A stretch of DNA of 64,000 nucleotides from a virus, in the IMG/VR virus record IMGVR_UViG_3300010885_025649, positions 62,001-126,000 of that record. The stretch is one strand, 5' to 3'. The notes below the pieces were generated by a model that ran no database searches, had not been told where the DNA came from, and saw only the letters and a list, made by a program, of their open reading frames with translations. Shown here in pieces: positions 18,261-25,656 of this stretch. The position numbers and the translations under genes are program-made. How positions within the stretch are numbered: position 1 is the first letter of the stretch; the number at the start of each line of letters is the position of its first letter.

Positions 18261-18737
18261 TTAACCCCATTGAGCTAGACCAGTTACCAAGTAAGAGACT
18301 TCACCATTTAAGGGGTGACTAATAGTAGCCAATTGCATGTGTTCAACAGCAATATACGGAAGATTCTCTTGAGGATTTAAGGTAAAGGTTTCAGGAGCAG
18401 GCAAAGTAGTAAGATACTTTTGAACACCTAAAAGAATTTGTTCATAAATACTAGTACCACCAAGCTGGCTATAAGCTTGAGAAGCGGTATTGAAATTATC
18501 CATAAGTTGTTTAATTTCAGCAGACTTCTGTTCAGGAGTCAAATTAGGAGAAGCCGCAAGTTCAGCCAACTTTTCAGAAGGAAATACTGGAGCGGGAACA
18601 TTAGAAGCTTCATCAAGTTGTAGATCAGAAAGCAATACCACTTTATGAATATTAATTCTTTTAGAACCAGAATCAGTATTACTTAAATTAATATGAACTA
18701 AGGAATTAGGAAAATACTCAACTTTAGCTGTAGACAT
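18261..18737 (-). CDS. Hypothetical protein (158 residues), first gene of the E1-like cassette
   Basis: An N-terminal beta-rich part (VEYFPNSLVHINL), a helical Gln/Ala/Ser middle, and a C-terminal beta part ending LVTGLAQWG. It is the first gene after a 122-base gap that should contain the promoter. The ending in Gly was noted because E1 substrates end in Gly, but no beta-grasp pattern is evident. Function unknown. Confidence 0.55.
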   Translation of the reverse strand: MSTAKVEYFPNSLVHINLSNTDSGSKRINIHKVVLLSDLQLDEASNVPAPVFPSEKLAELAASPNLTPEQKSAEIKQLMDNFNTASQAYSQLGGTSIYEQILLGVQKYLTTLPAPETFTLNPQENLPYIAVEHMQLATISHPLNGEVSYLVTGLAQWG

Positions 18738-18859
18738 AATAAATTAACCTCTTGTAATATAGTAACGTAACCATTGATACACTCAAACTAAATATTAAAC
18801 ATATATAATAAGCGTTTAAACTTCTATAAGTTTTCCGGTAGTATCCACAGAGCTTTTAA

Positions 18860-19756
18860 TCAGAAATTCCCAGGAGCAACTTGAAGGCAAGTTAATCCCA
18901 GAGATCTCCATAATTCTACTACTTGATCTCTATCATCTAGAACGAATAGAATATTATATTTATCTTTTACATAAGTGTTATAAAGTTCTTCTTTAACAAC
19001 ACTATCTTTTCTACCATCTCCCCGACTACGCATATAGAATTCATACTCAGTAATTTCAGGAACACATTGTTTAATTTGTATCACTGAACTTATACGATCA
19101 GTATCATTACGCCCGGACATAAAGATAATCTTATATCCCTGTTTATGAAACTGATTTAAGATTTCAATAACAGGAATATTAGGAATATCCACCAGATAGC
19201 AATTCTTAGCGTCATAAGGACTACGGTCACCTACTTTAACTAGAGTGCCATCCAGATCACAAATAATAGCAGGAAGCCTATCAGTAACTACTTCAGGTAA
19301 TTCCTCTACTACTTGTATTGGATACTTCTTGAACTCATCAATGTATTGATTATACATACGACGAATGATTTGTTCTCCTAGTGGAATTGTACGCATTGCA
19401 TCTCGTTTAATGCATACACTCAACGGAGTAGACATAAAGGAATCATTAACTTCTACAGTAACATCCACTTCAAGATGTTTCATTACAGTTATTAATTCTG
19501 TAGCGCGCTGTAAATGTTTAGGATGTAAATTAGTATCAGACCAAATTACAGATTTCCCTTTCTTTAAAGCTATAATAGTAAGTTCATCCCGAGCATCAGT
19601 AACAAGATTCTCATTACCTTTACCACTAGGGCCAAAGAGCATGGTTCTTAAATCATCTTTATTAATATTAATAGTATCTTTATTCTGTTGTACATATTGA
19701 CTAGCCCAAGTAGTTTTACCTGAAGCTATCAAACCTTTAGTCAGTATTAGTTTCAT
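18860..19756 (-). CDS. pseT: Polynucleotide 5'-kinase / 3'-phosphatase
   Basis: A 298-residue two-domain enzyme with the order and size of T4 PseT. The N-terminal P-loop kinase has LTKGLIASGKTTWASQY (residues 5-21). The C-terminal HAD phosphatase has IICDLDGTLVKVGDRSPYD (from about residue 164), motif II FMSGRND and motif IV VLDDRDQVVELW. It phosphorylates 5'-OH ends and removes 3' phosphates, preparing cleaved tRNAs for ligation; the RNA ligase at 30326-31027 is the expected partner. The gene ends in TGA and overlaps the upstream MazG-like gene by 20 bases. Confidence 0.92.
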   Translation of the reverse strand: MKLILTKGLIASGKTTWASQYVQQNKDTININKDDLRTMLFGPSGKGNENLVTDARDELTIIALKKGKSVIWSDTNLHPKHLQRATELITVMKHLEVDVTVEVNDSFMSTPLSVCIKRDAMRTIPLGEQIIRRMYNQYIDEFKKYPIQVVEELPEVVTDRLPAIICDLDGTLVKVGDRSPYDAKNCYLVDIPNIPVIEILNQFHKQGYKIIFMSGRNDTDRISSVIQIKQCVPEITEYEFYMRSRGDGRKDSVVKEELYNTYVKDKYNILFVLDDRDQVVELWRSLGLTCLQVAPGNF

Positions 19757-20336
19757 CAGTGTTATTTAATATATCAAAAATGGCTCTATCAAGTTTATAA
19801 GGATCTGCATCAGGATTATTAAGATCAGGGGGTAGGTTATCTATAATCTTAAGATAATCTGGTGTAGATAATGTTTCTACTCTAACAATTACATCATCAT
19901 GACTAATCTCACGTTTCCCATAATAGTTTCTATAAGTTTGTTTATAAATACTATTTACAAGAATCTTAGGATCAGAAAACCAATAATTAAATCCAGAGAT
20001 AAACTTGATTAATTCTTCTTGTTGAGGAGAAGTATAATCTTTCTCTTTTAGCTTACGCAGTTGTTTCTTTTCTAGTTCTGCTAAGCGTAAAGCAGTAAAC
20101 AGAACATTTCTAGAAGATTGTTGTATCGGAACAATAGTAGCCATATCTACTTTTAATAAATGTGCTAATCGAATTGCATACCAATAAACATCTCCCGCTT
20201 CATCATATTTACTTTCTAAAGTGGTGGCTTCTAACAACTCACCAAATTCTCCAAGTAATCCCAACGTATAATAATTTACATCTTTAAACTGTTTAGATAA
20301 AGATAAGGTCTTATTATAATAATCAATTAATTTCAT
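19737..20336 (-). CDS. MazG-like nucleotide pyrophosphohydrolase domain protein
   Basis: A 199-residue protein starting at ATG 20336; an in-frame TTG upstream is unlikely. Residues 25-60 show the all-alpha NTP-pyrophosphatase metal site: GLLGEFGELLEATTLE, then YDEAGDVYWY, giving ExxE...ExxD. The longer C-terminal part is unrecognised and helical. Such phage enzymes hydrolyse (d)NTPs or ppGpp-like alarmones. It overlaps the kinase/phosphatase gene by 20 bases. Confidence 0.75.
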   Translation of the reverse strand: MKLIDYYNKTLSLSKQFKDVNYYTLGLLGEFGELLEATTLESKYDEAGDVYWYAIRLAHLLKVDMATIVPIQQSSRNVLFTALRLAELEKKQLRKLKEKDYTSPQQEELIKFISGFNYWFSDPKILVNSIYKQTYRNYYGKREISHDDVIVRVETLSTPDYLKIIDNLPPDLNNPDADPYKLDRAIFDILNNTDETNTD

Positions 20337-20338
20337 AA

Positions 20339-20527
20339 TTACCAAATGGGGTCATAACAGATTATAAGAAAGTCATCCTTATATATATTAACGCAACTTT
20401 CAATTAAATCAGGAGGAATAATTACTGAGCAGTTATAAGAACACAACCGCTCAGTTGTTTTATTTAAAGCAGGCAGAGTATAATTAAGATCAAAAAGACA
20501 ATACTGTAGTGTACTAAAGCTAGTCAT
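20339..20527 (-). CDS. Hypothetical protein (62 residues)
   Basis: A small protein (MTSFSTLQYCLFDLNYTL...) with four Cys residues, probably beta-rich, ending ICYDPIW. It lies three bases from the MazG-like gene. No family was recognised. Confidence 0.55.
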   Translation of the reverse strand: MTSFSTLQYCLFDLNYTLPALNKTTERLCSYNCSVIIPPDLIESCVNIYKDDFLIICYDPIW

Positions 20528-20535
20528 TCTAATCT

Positions 20536-20730
20536 TTATAGACCTTCTTCTTCTTGATAAGTAATAATCAATAGGCTAATTAAATCAAGAAACTTTTGCA
20601 GATCTTCATCTTCAACTATAGTAAAAGTTAAATCAAGAAGCTCCCCTTGTATTTGAAGCAGCCGATTATACTCATCCATGGAATTAATAACTTCAGGTTT
20701 ATATTGTACAAGCAGATCAGTATAATTCAT
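20536..20730 (-). CDS. Hypothetical acidic protein (64 residues)
   Basis: Start placed at ATG 20730 (MNYTDLLVQYKPE...) behind a good AAAGGATT ribosome site. A longer frame to 20847 would run backward through a terminator and into the previous gene. It is helical, Glu/Asp/Leu-rich and ends TYQEEEGL. Function unknown. Confidence 0.6.
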   Translation of the reverse strand: MNYTDLLVQYKPEVINSMDEYNRLLQIQGELLDLTFTIVEDEDLQKFLDLISLLIITYQEEEGL

Positions 20731-20751
20731 GATTAATCCTTTATAGTTTAA

Positions 20752-20778
20752 AAGGGCCTCACTTATTGCAAGGCCCTT
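20752..20778 (-). terminator. Intrinsic terminator after the 236-residue gene
   Basis: Hairpin AAGGGCCT / AGGCCCTT with an 11-base loop followed on the - strand by TTTTAAA. It separates the 20792-21502 gene from the downstream operon. Confidence 0.8.
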
Positions 20779-20791
20779 AATGAAGTGTAGT

Positions 20792-21502
20792 TTAGTAGTA
20801 ACGTGGAGGAATTGGAGTAGAAGTTTGTACAGCAGGGGCCGCAACAACCGGACGAGGCCGAGATTGTACTACAGGCTTCAACCGAAGATGAATCGTTCTG
20901 GTATTTGCAGTATCCAGCGGCATAAACCCTGCAGTACCAAATTGCTGATCAGAAGCTCCGGTAAGACCGGTGCCCATAGCGCTATTGGTCTCATGCAAAC
21001 CTAAGGACGCAATGGACCTATACGAAATGGGCCTAGTACCCCGCTCACTACCAAGAAAACTCTTAGTGTAATAAGTACGAGGCTCCGGCAGTTTCTCTGG
21101 GGTAAATACTACAGTGATTAGTCCCAAACTAGGATTACTTTCATCCAAGCCCGCATATGCGCCATCAACTGAATTAGCAAATAAAGCAGTGAACTTACCG
21201 GAGTCATGATTACCCGCACATTCCAATGTAGCAATCTCACCGGGGTATAAGCGGTAAGTACCAATAACCTTTCCATCAATAGAGACTTGGGCATTAGCAC
21301 GCCGAGTCCAATCTCCATTATTCAATGTGATTCCATATTGAGTTCCATGTTCAATTTCTACATGCCCGGTGACACGTTCAGTACCTTTAGTCAGACTTAC
21401 CATAAAGTTGCCAAGTTGCATTTTAGATCTCCGTTGTTGTTGTTGTTTCTTGTTGTTCTTCCCATTCAAATAATGAAATAGGACTTTCTTTCTTCGAGGC
21501 AT
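20792..21502 (-). CDS. Hypothetical beta-rich protein downstream of a PspA-like gene
   Basis: The frame begins MPRRKKVLF at ATG 21502, overlapping the stop of the PspA-like gene (TAATG). A second plausible start, MQLGNFMVSL at 21421, has its own GGAGATCT ribosome site and omits a Lys/Gln-rich leader. The core is beta-rich (VTGHVEIEHGTQYGITLNN, GKVIGTYRLYPGE), followed by a Pro/Arg/Val-rich tail ending IPPRYY. GC is slightly higher than the neighbours. The family is unknown; co-expression with PspA suggests an envelope-stress or virion role. Confidence 0.65.
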   Translation of the reverse strand: MPRRKKVLFHYLNGKNNKKQQQQRRSKMQLGNFMVSLTKGTERVTGHVEIEHGTQYGITLNNGDWTRRANAQVSIDGKVIGTYRLYPGEIATLECAGNHDSGKFTALFANSVDGAYAGLDESNPSLGLITVVFTPEKLPEPRTYYTKSFLGSERGTRPISYRSIASLGLHETNSAMGTGLTGASDQQFGTAGFMPLDTANTRTIHLRLKPVVQSRPRPVVAAPAVQTSTPIPPRYY

Positions 21503-22254
21503 TATTCATGGATTGACTCCTTATTGGACAGTGGGAGATTCAATGGAGAGGAATTACCAGCAGCTAATTGGGCAAGGCGTTGCTCGATAGCATCACCTTG
21601 AACCATATCATCCAGTTGTTTACTAAGAGCATCAGCCGGATTTTCACTCAGATCTAGCTGTGCACTAACCCTAAGGTTCTTTCTTTCCACAGCATTTTTA
21701 GCTGCATCAAATTGTGAACGCGCAGAATCAATACTATAACTGTCATTAACTTTAGCCATTTGTGCTAAGGCCTCGTTAATTTCACTTATATCCTTCATAT
21801 TATCCAGTTGAGTTCTGTAATCTTCAAGCTGCTGTTGTTGCCGAGCTAATTTATCTTTAGCTTTAGCAACAAACGTTTCAGCTTGTTTAACTTGCTCAGC
21901 CATCCCAGGAAGAACTCCTTCAATTTGAAGTAATCTACCCATAGCTAAACGCGCCGCTTCGGTATTACCATTACGTTGAGCAGTTGCAGCTTGCTGCTCA
22001 TAGGTTTTATACTCCTTAACCTTCTCAGCATACTTTTGTTGTGCTCGTTGATACGCAGCAACTTGAGTAGCTACAGCTTGAGTTAACTCTTGCAGCGCCT
22101 GCTTCATAGATATGATAGACTGCTCTGCAACTTCAACAGCAACTTGACCACCTTCTTGAACTGGCTGACCAATCAACCAACTCCACCAACCCACAATAAC
22201 CCGACCTGCTTTCTCACCAAAGAGAAACATAACAGCATTTCTGACTAAACCCAT
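21502..22254 (-). CDS. PspA/IM30-like ESCRT-III family protein
   Basis: A 250-residue, almost entirely helical protein. A short hydrophobic N-terminal helix (MGLVRNAVMFLFGEKAGR) is followed by long coiled coils rich in Gln/Ala/Lys (residues 40-190) and a Gln/Asp-rich tail. This layout, including the repeated A..QR.GN.EAAR segment, matches PspA/Vipp1 proteins, which bind and remodel membranes and protect the inner membrane under stress. A phage copy may stabilise the host membrane during infection or support lysis timing. The membrane-binding N-terminal helix is intact. Confidence 0.7.
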   Translation of the reverse strand: MGLVRNAVMFLFGEKAGRVIVGWWSWLIGQPVQEGGQVAVEVAEQSIISMKQALQELTQAVATQVAAYQRAQQKYAEKVKEYKTYEQQAATAQRNGNTEAARLAMGRLLQIEGVLPGMAEQVKQAETFVAKAKDKLARQQQQLEDYRTQLDNMKDISEINEALAQMAKVNDSYSIDSARSQFDAAKNAVERKNLRVSAQLDLSENPADALSKQLDDMVQGDAIEQRLAQLAAGNSSPLNLPLSNKESIHE

Positions 22255-22307
22255 GATTCAACTCCTGAGGGGTGACATGAAACGAAGATTGTTTACCAAT
22301 CTTCCAA

Positions 22308-22378
22308 TAGGACTGGTTGGGAACGGGCCAACATCTTTCCCATTATCAGTAGAAAGCTTTACGTTAAGCTACAGTCCC
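22308..22378 (-). tRNA. tRNA-Ile (GAT), unusual T loop
   Basis: Acceptor GGGACTG / CAGTCCT, D stem GCTT/AAGC, and anticodon loop CTGATAA on stem TTCTA/TGGGA (with G-T pairs). T stem is GTTGG/CCAAC but the T loop is CCCGTTC instead of TTC-type. Discriminator is A; CCA is not encoded. The nonstandard T loop may hide it from default tRNA models. Confidence 0.6.
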
Positions 22379-22422
22379 AAGTATTTGAACTACTAACCAC
22401 AATCCTACCTAACACATACCAA

Positions 22423-22629
22423 TTAAGGTTTGGTGCGTTGAATTTCACTTGGTGGATAATAAGATAACGTCTTACATTTATCTTCAAGTTCATATATTCT
22501 ATCTCTTAATCTTTTATTCTCTATATCTGTTTGAAGTAGTAAATGACTAAGCCGCGTATATAAGTTAAGTATAGTAGCATAAGCTTTCTTTAACTCATCA
22601 TAATCCCTAAGCTTCTCAGGATCTGTCAT
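22423..22629 (-). CDS. Small coiled-coil protein (68 residues)
   Basis: Strong heptads over residues 5-55 (LRDYDELKKAYATILNLY..., LRDRIYELEDKCKTL) predict a dimeric coiled coil. It lies between two tRNA genes. No family was recognised. Confidence 0.6.
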   Translation of the reverse strand: MTDPEKLRDYDELKKAYATILNLYTRLSHLLLQTDIENKRLRDRIYELEDKCKTLSYYPPSEIQRTKP

Positions 22630-22664
22630 GCTACCTCACTCACAAGAATTATTTAGTTTTAAAA

Positions 22665-22751
22665 TAGGTGAGGTCAGATTCGAACTGACTAAGCCGGAGG
22701 CGCCTGTTTTACAGACAGGTGTAGCTAACCATGAATTAATCCCACAAACCT
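22665..22751 (-). tRNA. tRNA-Tyr (GTA)-like, imperfect 5' half
   Basis: Anticodon arm CCTGT-CTGTAAA-ACAGG gives GTA. A class II variable arm (GCC TCC GGC) and T arm GTCAG/CTGAC fit bacterial tRNA-Tyr. The 3' acceptor strand CTCACCT pairs only partly with AGGTTTG, and the 5' end overlaps the last 16 bases of the upstream CDS. Either it is degenerate or the 5' half was replaced. Confidence 0.5.
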
Positions 22752-23155
22752 GTGTAATATTTGCCAAATAATCTAAGACCGTTTTGTAACTTCTCCTGAT
22801 AAACCTGATACGCTTCTTTGTTAGGCAAAGTATTCATATAAAACTCATCCTCATTGTCAGGATGAATCTTATCAAAAGACCAAATCATTTGATCTAAGAT
22901 CCAATCACACCTGCGATGGATGTTATCTCCTTCAGGGGTATCATCTGTCTTAGGAGTAGTAGATCTAAGTTCTTCAGGTACATCTTCATCATCACTGTCA
23001 AAGCTACCATGTCTAGTTTCTTTAAGTTGTTTAAGCATGGGTAATATTATAAGAGCTAAGGTGCTATCCATACCCCAAGTATCATAAGGGTCAATCTGCA
23101 CAGATATTTCTCTAGGACTATTATCATCATTATATGGACCAAGTATTACTTTCAT
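22736..23155 (-). CDS. Hypothetical acidic protein (139 residues)
   Basis: An N-terminal beta hairpin (MKVILGPYNDDNSPREISVQ) is followed by an Asp/Glu/Thr-rich linker and a helical C-terminus with Trp/Tyr/Phe. No motif was found. Its last codons overlap the tRNA-Tyr-like gene. Confidence 0.65.
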   Translation of the reverse strand: MKVILGPYNDDNSPREISVQIDPYDTWGMDSTLALIILPMLKQLKETRHGSFDSDDEDVPEELRSTTPKTDDTPEGDNIHRRCDWILDQMIWSFDKIHPDNEDEFYMNTLPNKEAYQVYQEKLQNGLRLFGKYYTGLWD

Positions 23156-23156
23156 A

Positions 23157-23371
23157 TTATTCCTTAGGAAATTCTAATGGCTCTTTACGTGCAGCATTAT
23201 TAAGGAAAAGCCTTAGCCGCGTGTCAAAGTCTCCTTCTTTACCATCAGTAGCAATAGCTAAGTCTATATTAGTTGCTTTATCAAGTAGTTGTAAAATAGT
23301 TCCATATGCGTCTTTTTACTTAATAATCTATTTTTAATCTTATAACGCAACCATATTTCATACTCGCACAT
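23157..23371 (-). pseudogene. Frameshifted small gene (about 70 residues)
   Basis: ATG 23371 opens MCEYEIWLRYKIKNRLLSKK and then meets a stop. A -1 shift at the AAAAAG run (23312-23317) joins it to a coherent frame, DAYGTILQLLDKATNIDLAI..., ending EPLEFPKE with TAA just before the next gene. Both halves share normal codon use and exactly fill a gap between genes. A single-base indel, programmed -1 slippage on AAAAAG, or assembly error could explain it. Confidence 0.55.
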
Positions 23372-23404
23372 TAAACCTCCAGTTCATAGTGCTGCTTTAA
23401 TTAG

Positions 23405-23668
23405 TTAATTTTCATATCCTTCAAGATCCAAGTTTATTCTTCTAATAGCTTCTAGTTCAGTTCTTATATTAGCCTGAATAGCTTTTATAAAAGCATATCG
23501 TGCTTGTCGTTTAGAGGTGAAAGCTAGTTTAGGATCTATTGGGGTAACTCCTAACCGACCATCTGCATATCTAATATACCAATACTCTCCAATTCGTGTA
23601 GCGGGAACTATAGTTAAGCTACTAAAGTCCACTGCCCAACCTTTCTCCATAGCTATTTCAGGCATCAT
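23405..23668 (-). CDS. Hypothetical protein (87 residues)
   Basis: A beta-rich first half (IVPATRIGEYWYIRYADGRLG) and a helical second half (RQARYAFIKAIQANIRTELEAI), resembling small nucleic-acid-binding folds but with no named match. It has two tandem ATGs behind GGAGA. Confidence 0.6.
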   Translation of the reverse strand: MMPEIAMEKGWAVDFSSLTIVPATRIGEYWYIRYADGRLGVTPIDPKLAFTSKRQARYAFIKAIQANIRTELEAIRRINLDLEGYEN

Positions 23669-23696
23669 CTGTAGTATCTCCTTAAGAATTGATTAA

Positions 23697-23725
23697 TGGG
23701 CTGTGTAGGAATCAAACCTACCTGA
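23697..23725 (-). tRNA. Orphan tRNA 3' end (T arm plus acceptor strand)
   Basis: T arm GTAGG-TTTGATT-CCTAC followed by ACAGCCC and A. No matching 5' half follows the normal layout. It lies directly behind the 3' end of the class II-like tRNA at 23733-23821, so it looks like the leftover 3' end of an older tRNA or a hybrid. Confidence 0.4.
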
Positions 23726-23732
23726 AGGCGTA

Positions 23733-23821
23733 TGGGAGTGTAGGGAATCGAACCCTAACACGGGGCCAGTCCAGCCCACTTGAGGATATAAATCTCACGA
23801 TGCTCCATACATCACACTCCC
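23733..23821 (-). tRNA. tRNA-like gene with long variable arm (TAT anticodon candidate)
   Basis: Acceptor GGGAGTG/CACTCCC, T arm TAGGG-TTCGATT-CCCTA and discriminator A are clear. The D stem is only 3 bp (ATG/CAT). The anticodon loop TTTATAT would give TAT (Ile), but the 23-base variable arm with a GGGC/GCCC hairpin is class II, which is unexpected for Ile. Identity uncertain. Confidence 0.45.
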
Positions 23822-23828
23822 CTATTAT

Positions 23829-24419
23829 TTAAATATCTTTCTCTTTAACTTGTTCAGCAGCTAATTTAGCCCAGTAACCTCTTCCGGGTTTAACTATACC
23901 ATAACTATCACACCACTTACCAATACAACGATCAGATACCAAATAACGTTTAGCAACTTGTATTGTAGGTATTGTCCACACTAACACTTCTAATTCTTCC
24001 TTAGTGGGTCTTTCCGCTTGTCGTCTACTTAAGCCTGCACAAGAAAGACTACAATGTACTGTGTTTTTATTATCACTAAAGAAAGCATTACCACAAGACT
24101 TACATTCTTTAGTATCCTTGGATTGTTTTGCAGTTGTAACAGTTTCACCAATTGGCGCACCCCTATCAATCCAAGCATGTAATTTCATGTGCTGGCCTCT
24201 ATCAATAACTAATAAGTTATCCACAGCATTATTTCCTCGGTTACAATCTAAATGATGAACAACTTCATTAGGCAGTAATCATCTACCTATAAGCGTTTCA
24301 GCAATCATTATATGTTCATATATCCAACCATCCCAATTATCACTACTCATACTTGATATATTACCAGGGGCATAAACTAATTTATAACCATTTAGTTCTC
24401 TAGTTCTTTCTAATGACAT
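23829..24419 (-). pseudogene. HNH homing-type endonuclease with in-frame TGA
   Basis: From ATG 24419 the frame reads MSLERTRELNGYKL..., then meets TGA at 24279-24281, then continues LLPNEVVHHLDCNRGNN..., an HNH core (HHLD, then NNAVDNLLVI, then HMKLH). It continues with a CxxC...CxxxC zinc finger (CKSCGNAF, HCSLSCAG) and a C-terminal helix-turn-helix ending KEKDI. Only the part from 24224 is open by itself, and that lacks the first catalytic His. The single TGA replaces one residue in an otherwise intact roughly 196-residue protein, so it is a recent nonsense mutation, readthrough, or error. Confidence 0.7.
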
Positions 24420-24481
24420 TAATTTACCTAACTTTATAATATACTTATTATATCACAGTCGAACATACTAATCAACCCAAC

Positions 24482-24562
24482 TTACGCTGCCTCCTCAATC
24501 GGCCAACAGCCCGTAAAATGCCCCTCAATAAACATGAACAGCAACTCTAAACCTTCACGCAT
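24482..24562 (-). CDS. Micro-ORF (26 residues)
   Basis: MREGLELLFMFIEGHFTGCW then PIEEAA, starting 2 bases after the stop of the 44-residue ORF upstream. The spacing suggests coupling. No homologue was recognised; it may be a chance ORF. Confidence 0.35.
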   Translation of the reverse strand: MREGLELLFMFIEGHFTGCWPIEEAA

Positions 24563-24563
24563 A

Positions 24564-24698
24564 TTAATTCCTCTGCTCGGTTGTAGTGGGACATTGATAA
24601 TAAGTAATCTTGACATTTTGCATAGCACCAATAGCAATTGTCATCGCAAAGATGAATATCATTATCATCTTGAGACGTTCTGTTGTAAGCCATTCCAT
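24564..24698 (-). CDS. Small single-span membrane protein (44 residues)
   Basis: MEWLTTERLKMIMIFIFAMT, then a hydrophobic segment to IGAM, then a polar tail TTTEQRN. One transmembrane helix (residues 10-26). The AGGAGC ribosome site is well placed. Phages often encode such single-span peptides; function unknown. Confidence 0.5.
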   Translation of the reverse strand: MEWLTTERLKMIMIFIFAMTIAIGAMQNVKITYYQCPTTTEQRN

Positions 24699-24751
24699 GA
24701 GTAGCTCCTGTGAGGTTAATTAACCGCCTAGTTTAGACTCGAACTTCATGA

Positions 24752-24757
24752 TATAAT
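24752..24757 (+). promoter_or_regulatory. -10 box of the HNH gene at 24786
   Basis: TATAAT in the A/T-rich 24750-24775 stretch, about 30 bases before the ATG, with a GGGGA ribosome site closer in. This gene is one of few on the + strand here and needs its own promoter. A clear -35 is not visible. Confidence 0.4.
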
Positions 24758-24785
24758 ATATTTATATCTATATTACGGGGACAAG

Positions 24786-25454
24786 ATGAGGTTATATACA
24801 GACGAAGAATATAAAGCAGCTAAAAATGAAGATACTTTAAAAATGCAATGTGATTATTGCAATCAGGAGTACATAAAGAGTAAAAGATCTATTTATAAGG
24901 GATTACTTAAAGGATCTACAAAACAATACTGTAGTAAAGAATGCCAAAGCGTAGGACAAGTTACTAGAGTTGCTGTTACCTGTACTAATTGTAATACAGA
25001 ATTTACTAAATCTAAATCTACTATTACCAAGAATAACTTTTGTAGTAGTAGCTGTGCAGCTACATTTAATAATAAAGTTACACCTAAAAGATCTCCAGAA
25101 GGAAGTTGCTTTACTTGTAAAGTTGCTATTGCAAAGAGTTTGAAATACTGTAAAGATTGCTATAAAGAAATACATCATGCCGATTGTACTTTAAAAAGTA
25201 TTAAATATGATAAACATCATAAATCCACAGCTTATGCTCTTGTGAGAACTAGAGCTAGAGCAATTGCTAAAAAGTTAGGTTGGTATAAATGCTACAACTG
25301 TGGTTATGATAAACATATAGAAATCGCTCATATTAAAGGAATAACCGATTTTCCAGAAGATACTTTAATATCAGTAGTAAATGATATAAATAACTTATTA
25401 CCTCTTTGCCCTAACTGTCACTGGGAATTTGATAATAATAACTTGATATTATAA
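24786..25454 (+). CDS. HNH endonuclease with zinc-finger repeats (free-standing homing type)
   Basis: A 222-residue protein. Three Cys4-like fingers occur in the first 125 residues (CDYCNQEY...YCSKECQ, CTNCNTEF...FCSSSC, CFTCKVA...YCKDCYK), then a C-terminal HNH core: CYNCGYDKHIEIAHI, then NDINNLLPLCPNCH. It is inserted on the strand opposite to all neighbours between tRNA and small-gene blocks, the usual situation of a free-standing homing nuclease. It shares the finger-plus-HNH style with 45671-46288 and 23829-24419. Confidence 0.85.
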   Translation: MRLYTDEEYKAAKNEDTLKMQCDYCNQEYIKSKRSIYKGLLKGSTKQYCSKECQSVGQVTRVAVTCTNCNTEFTKSKSTITKNNFCSSSCAATFNNKVTPKRSPEGSCFTCKVAIAKSLKYCKDCYKEIHHADCTLKSIKYDKHHKSTAYALVRTRARAIAKKLGWYKCYNCGYDKHIEIAHIKGITDFPEDTLISVVNDINNLLPLCPNCHWEFDNNNLIL

Positions 25455-25499
25455 ATTTCTATTATTCTGTGATAATTAAGACGGGAATATCATAAACAT

Positions 25500-25523
25500 G
25501 TCCCCGCACCAAGATTCGAACTA
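25500..25523 (-). tRNA. Orphan tRNA 3' end
   Basis: A T-loop-like GTAG-TTCGAAT-CTTGG and GCGGGGAC tail directly behind the tRNA-Arg-like gene. The acceptor strand CGGGGAC can also pair with the 5' strand of that tRNA. Parallels the orphan at 23697-23725. Confidence 0.35.
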
Positions 25524-25600
25524 CGCCCCTGGTCCGAATCGAACGGACATTGACTCCGATTACTCAGCTACGCTTTAGAAGAGCGTTGAGGTACAGGGGC
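25524..25600 (-). tRNA. tRNA-Arg (TCT)-like lacking a normal D arm
   Basis: Acceptor GCCCCTG/CAGGGGC, T arm GTCCG-TTCGATT-CGGAC and anticodon arm ACGCT-CTTCTAA-AGCGT are perfect, giving TCT. Only 7 bases (TACCTCA) lie between acceptor and anticodon stem, while 21 bases lie between anticodon stem and T stem. CTCA and TGAG on either side can extend the anticodon helix. Total length (77) is normal, but the layout is not. Confidence 0.55.
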
Positions 25601-25656
25601 ATGTTTACTATTGTTTGGGTTAGGCACAATAGAAAAAGCCCAGTGAAACTATTAAA

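Noticed and set aside
23740-23790. Separate tRNA-Val (GAC) in the hairpin GGGC-TGGACTG-GCCC
   Set aside because: It has no acceptor, D or T arm of its own; it is the variable arm of the class II-like tRNA.
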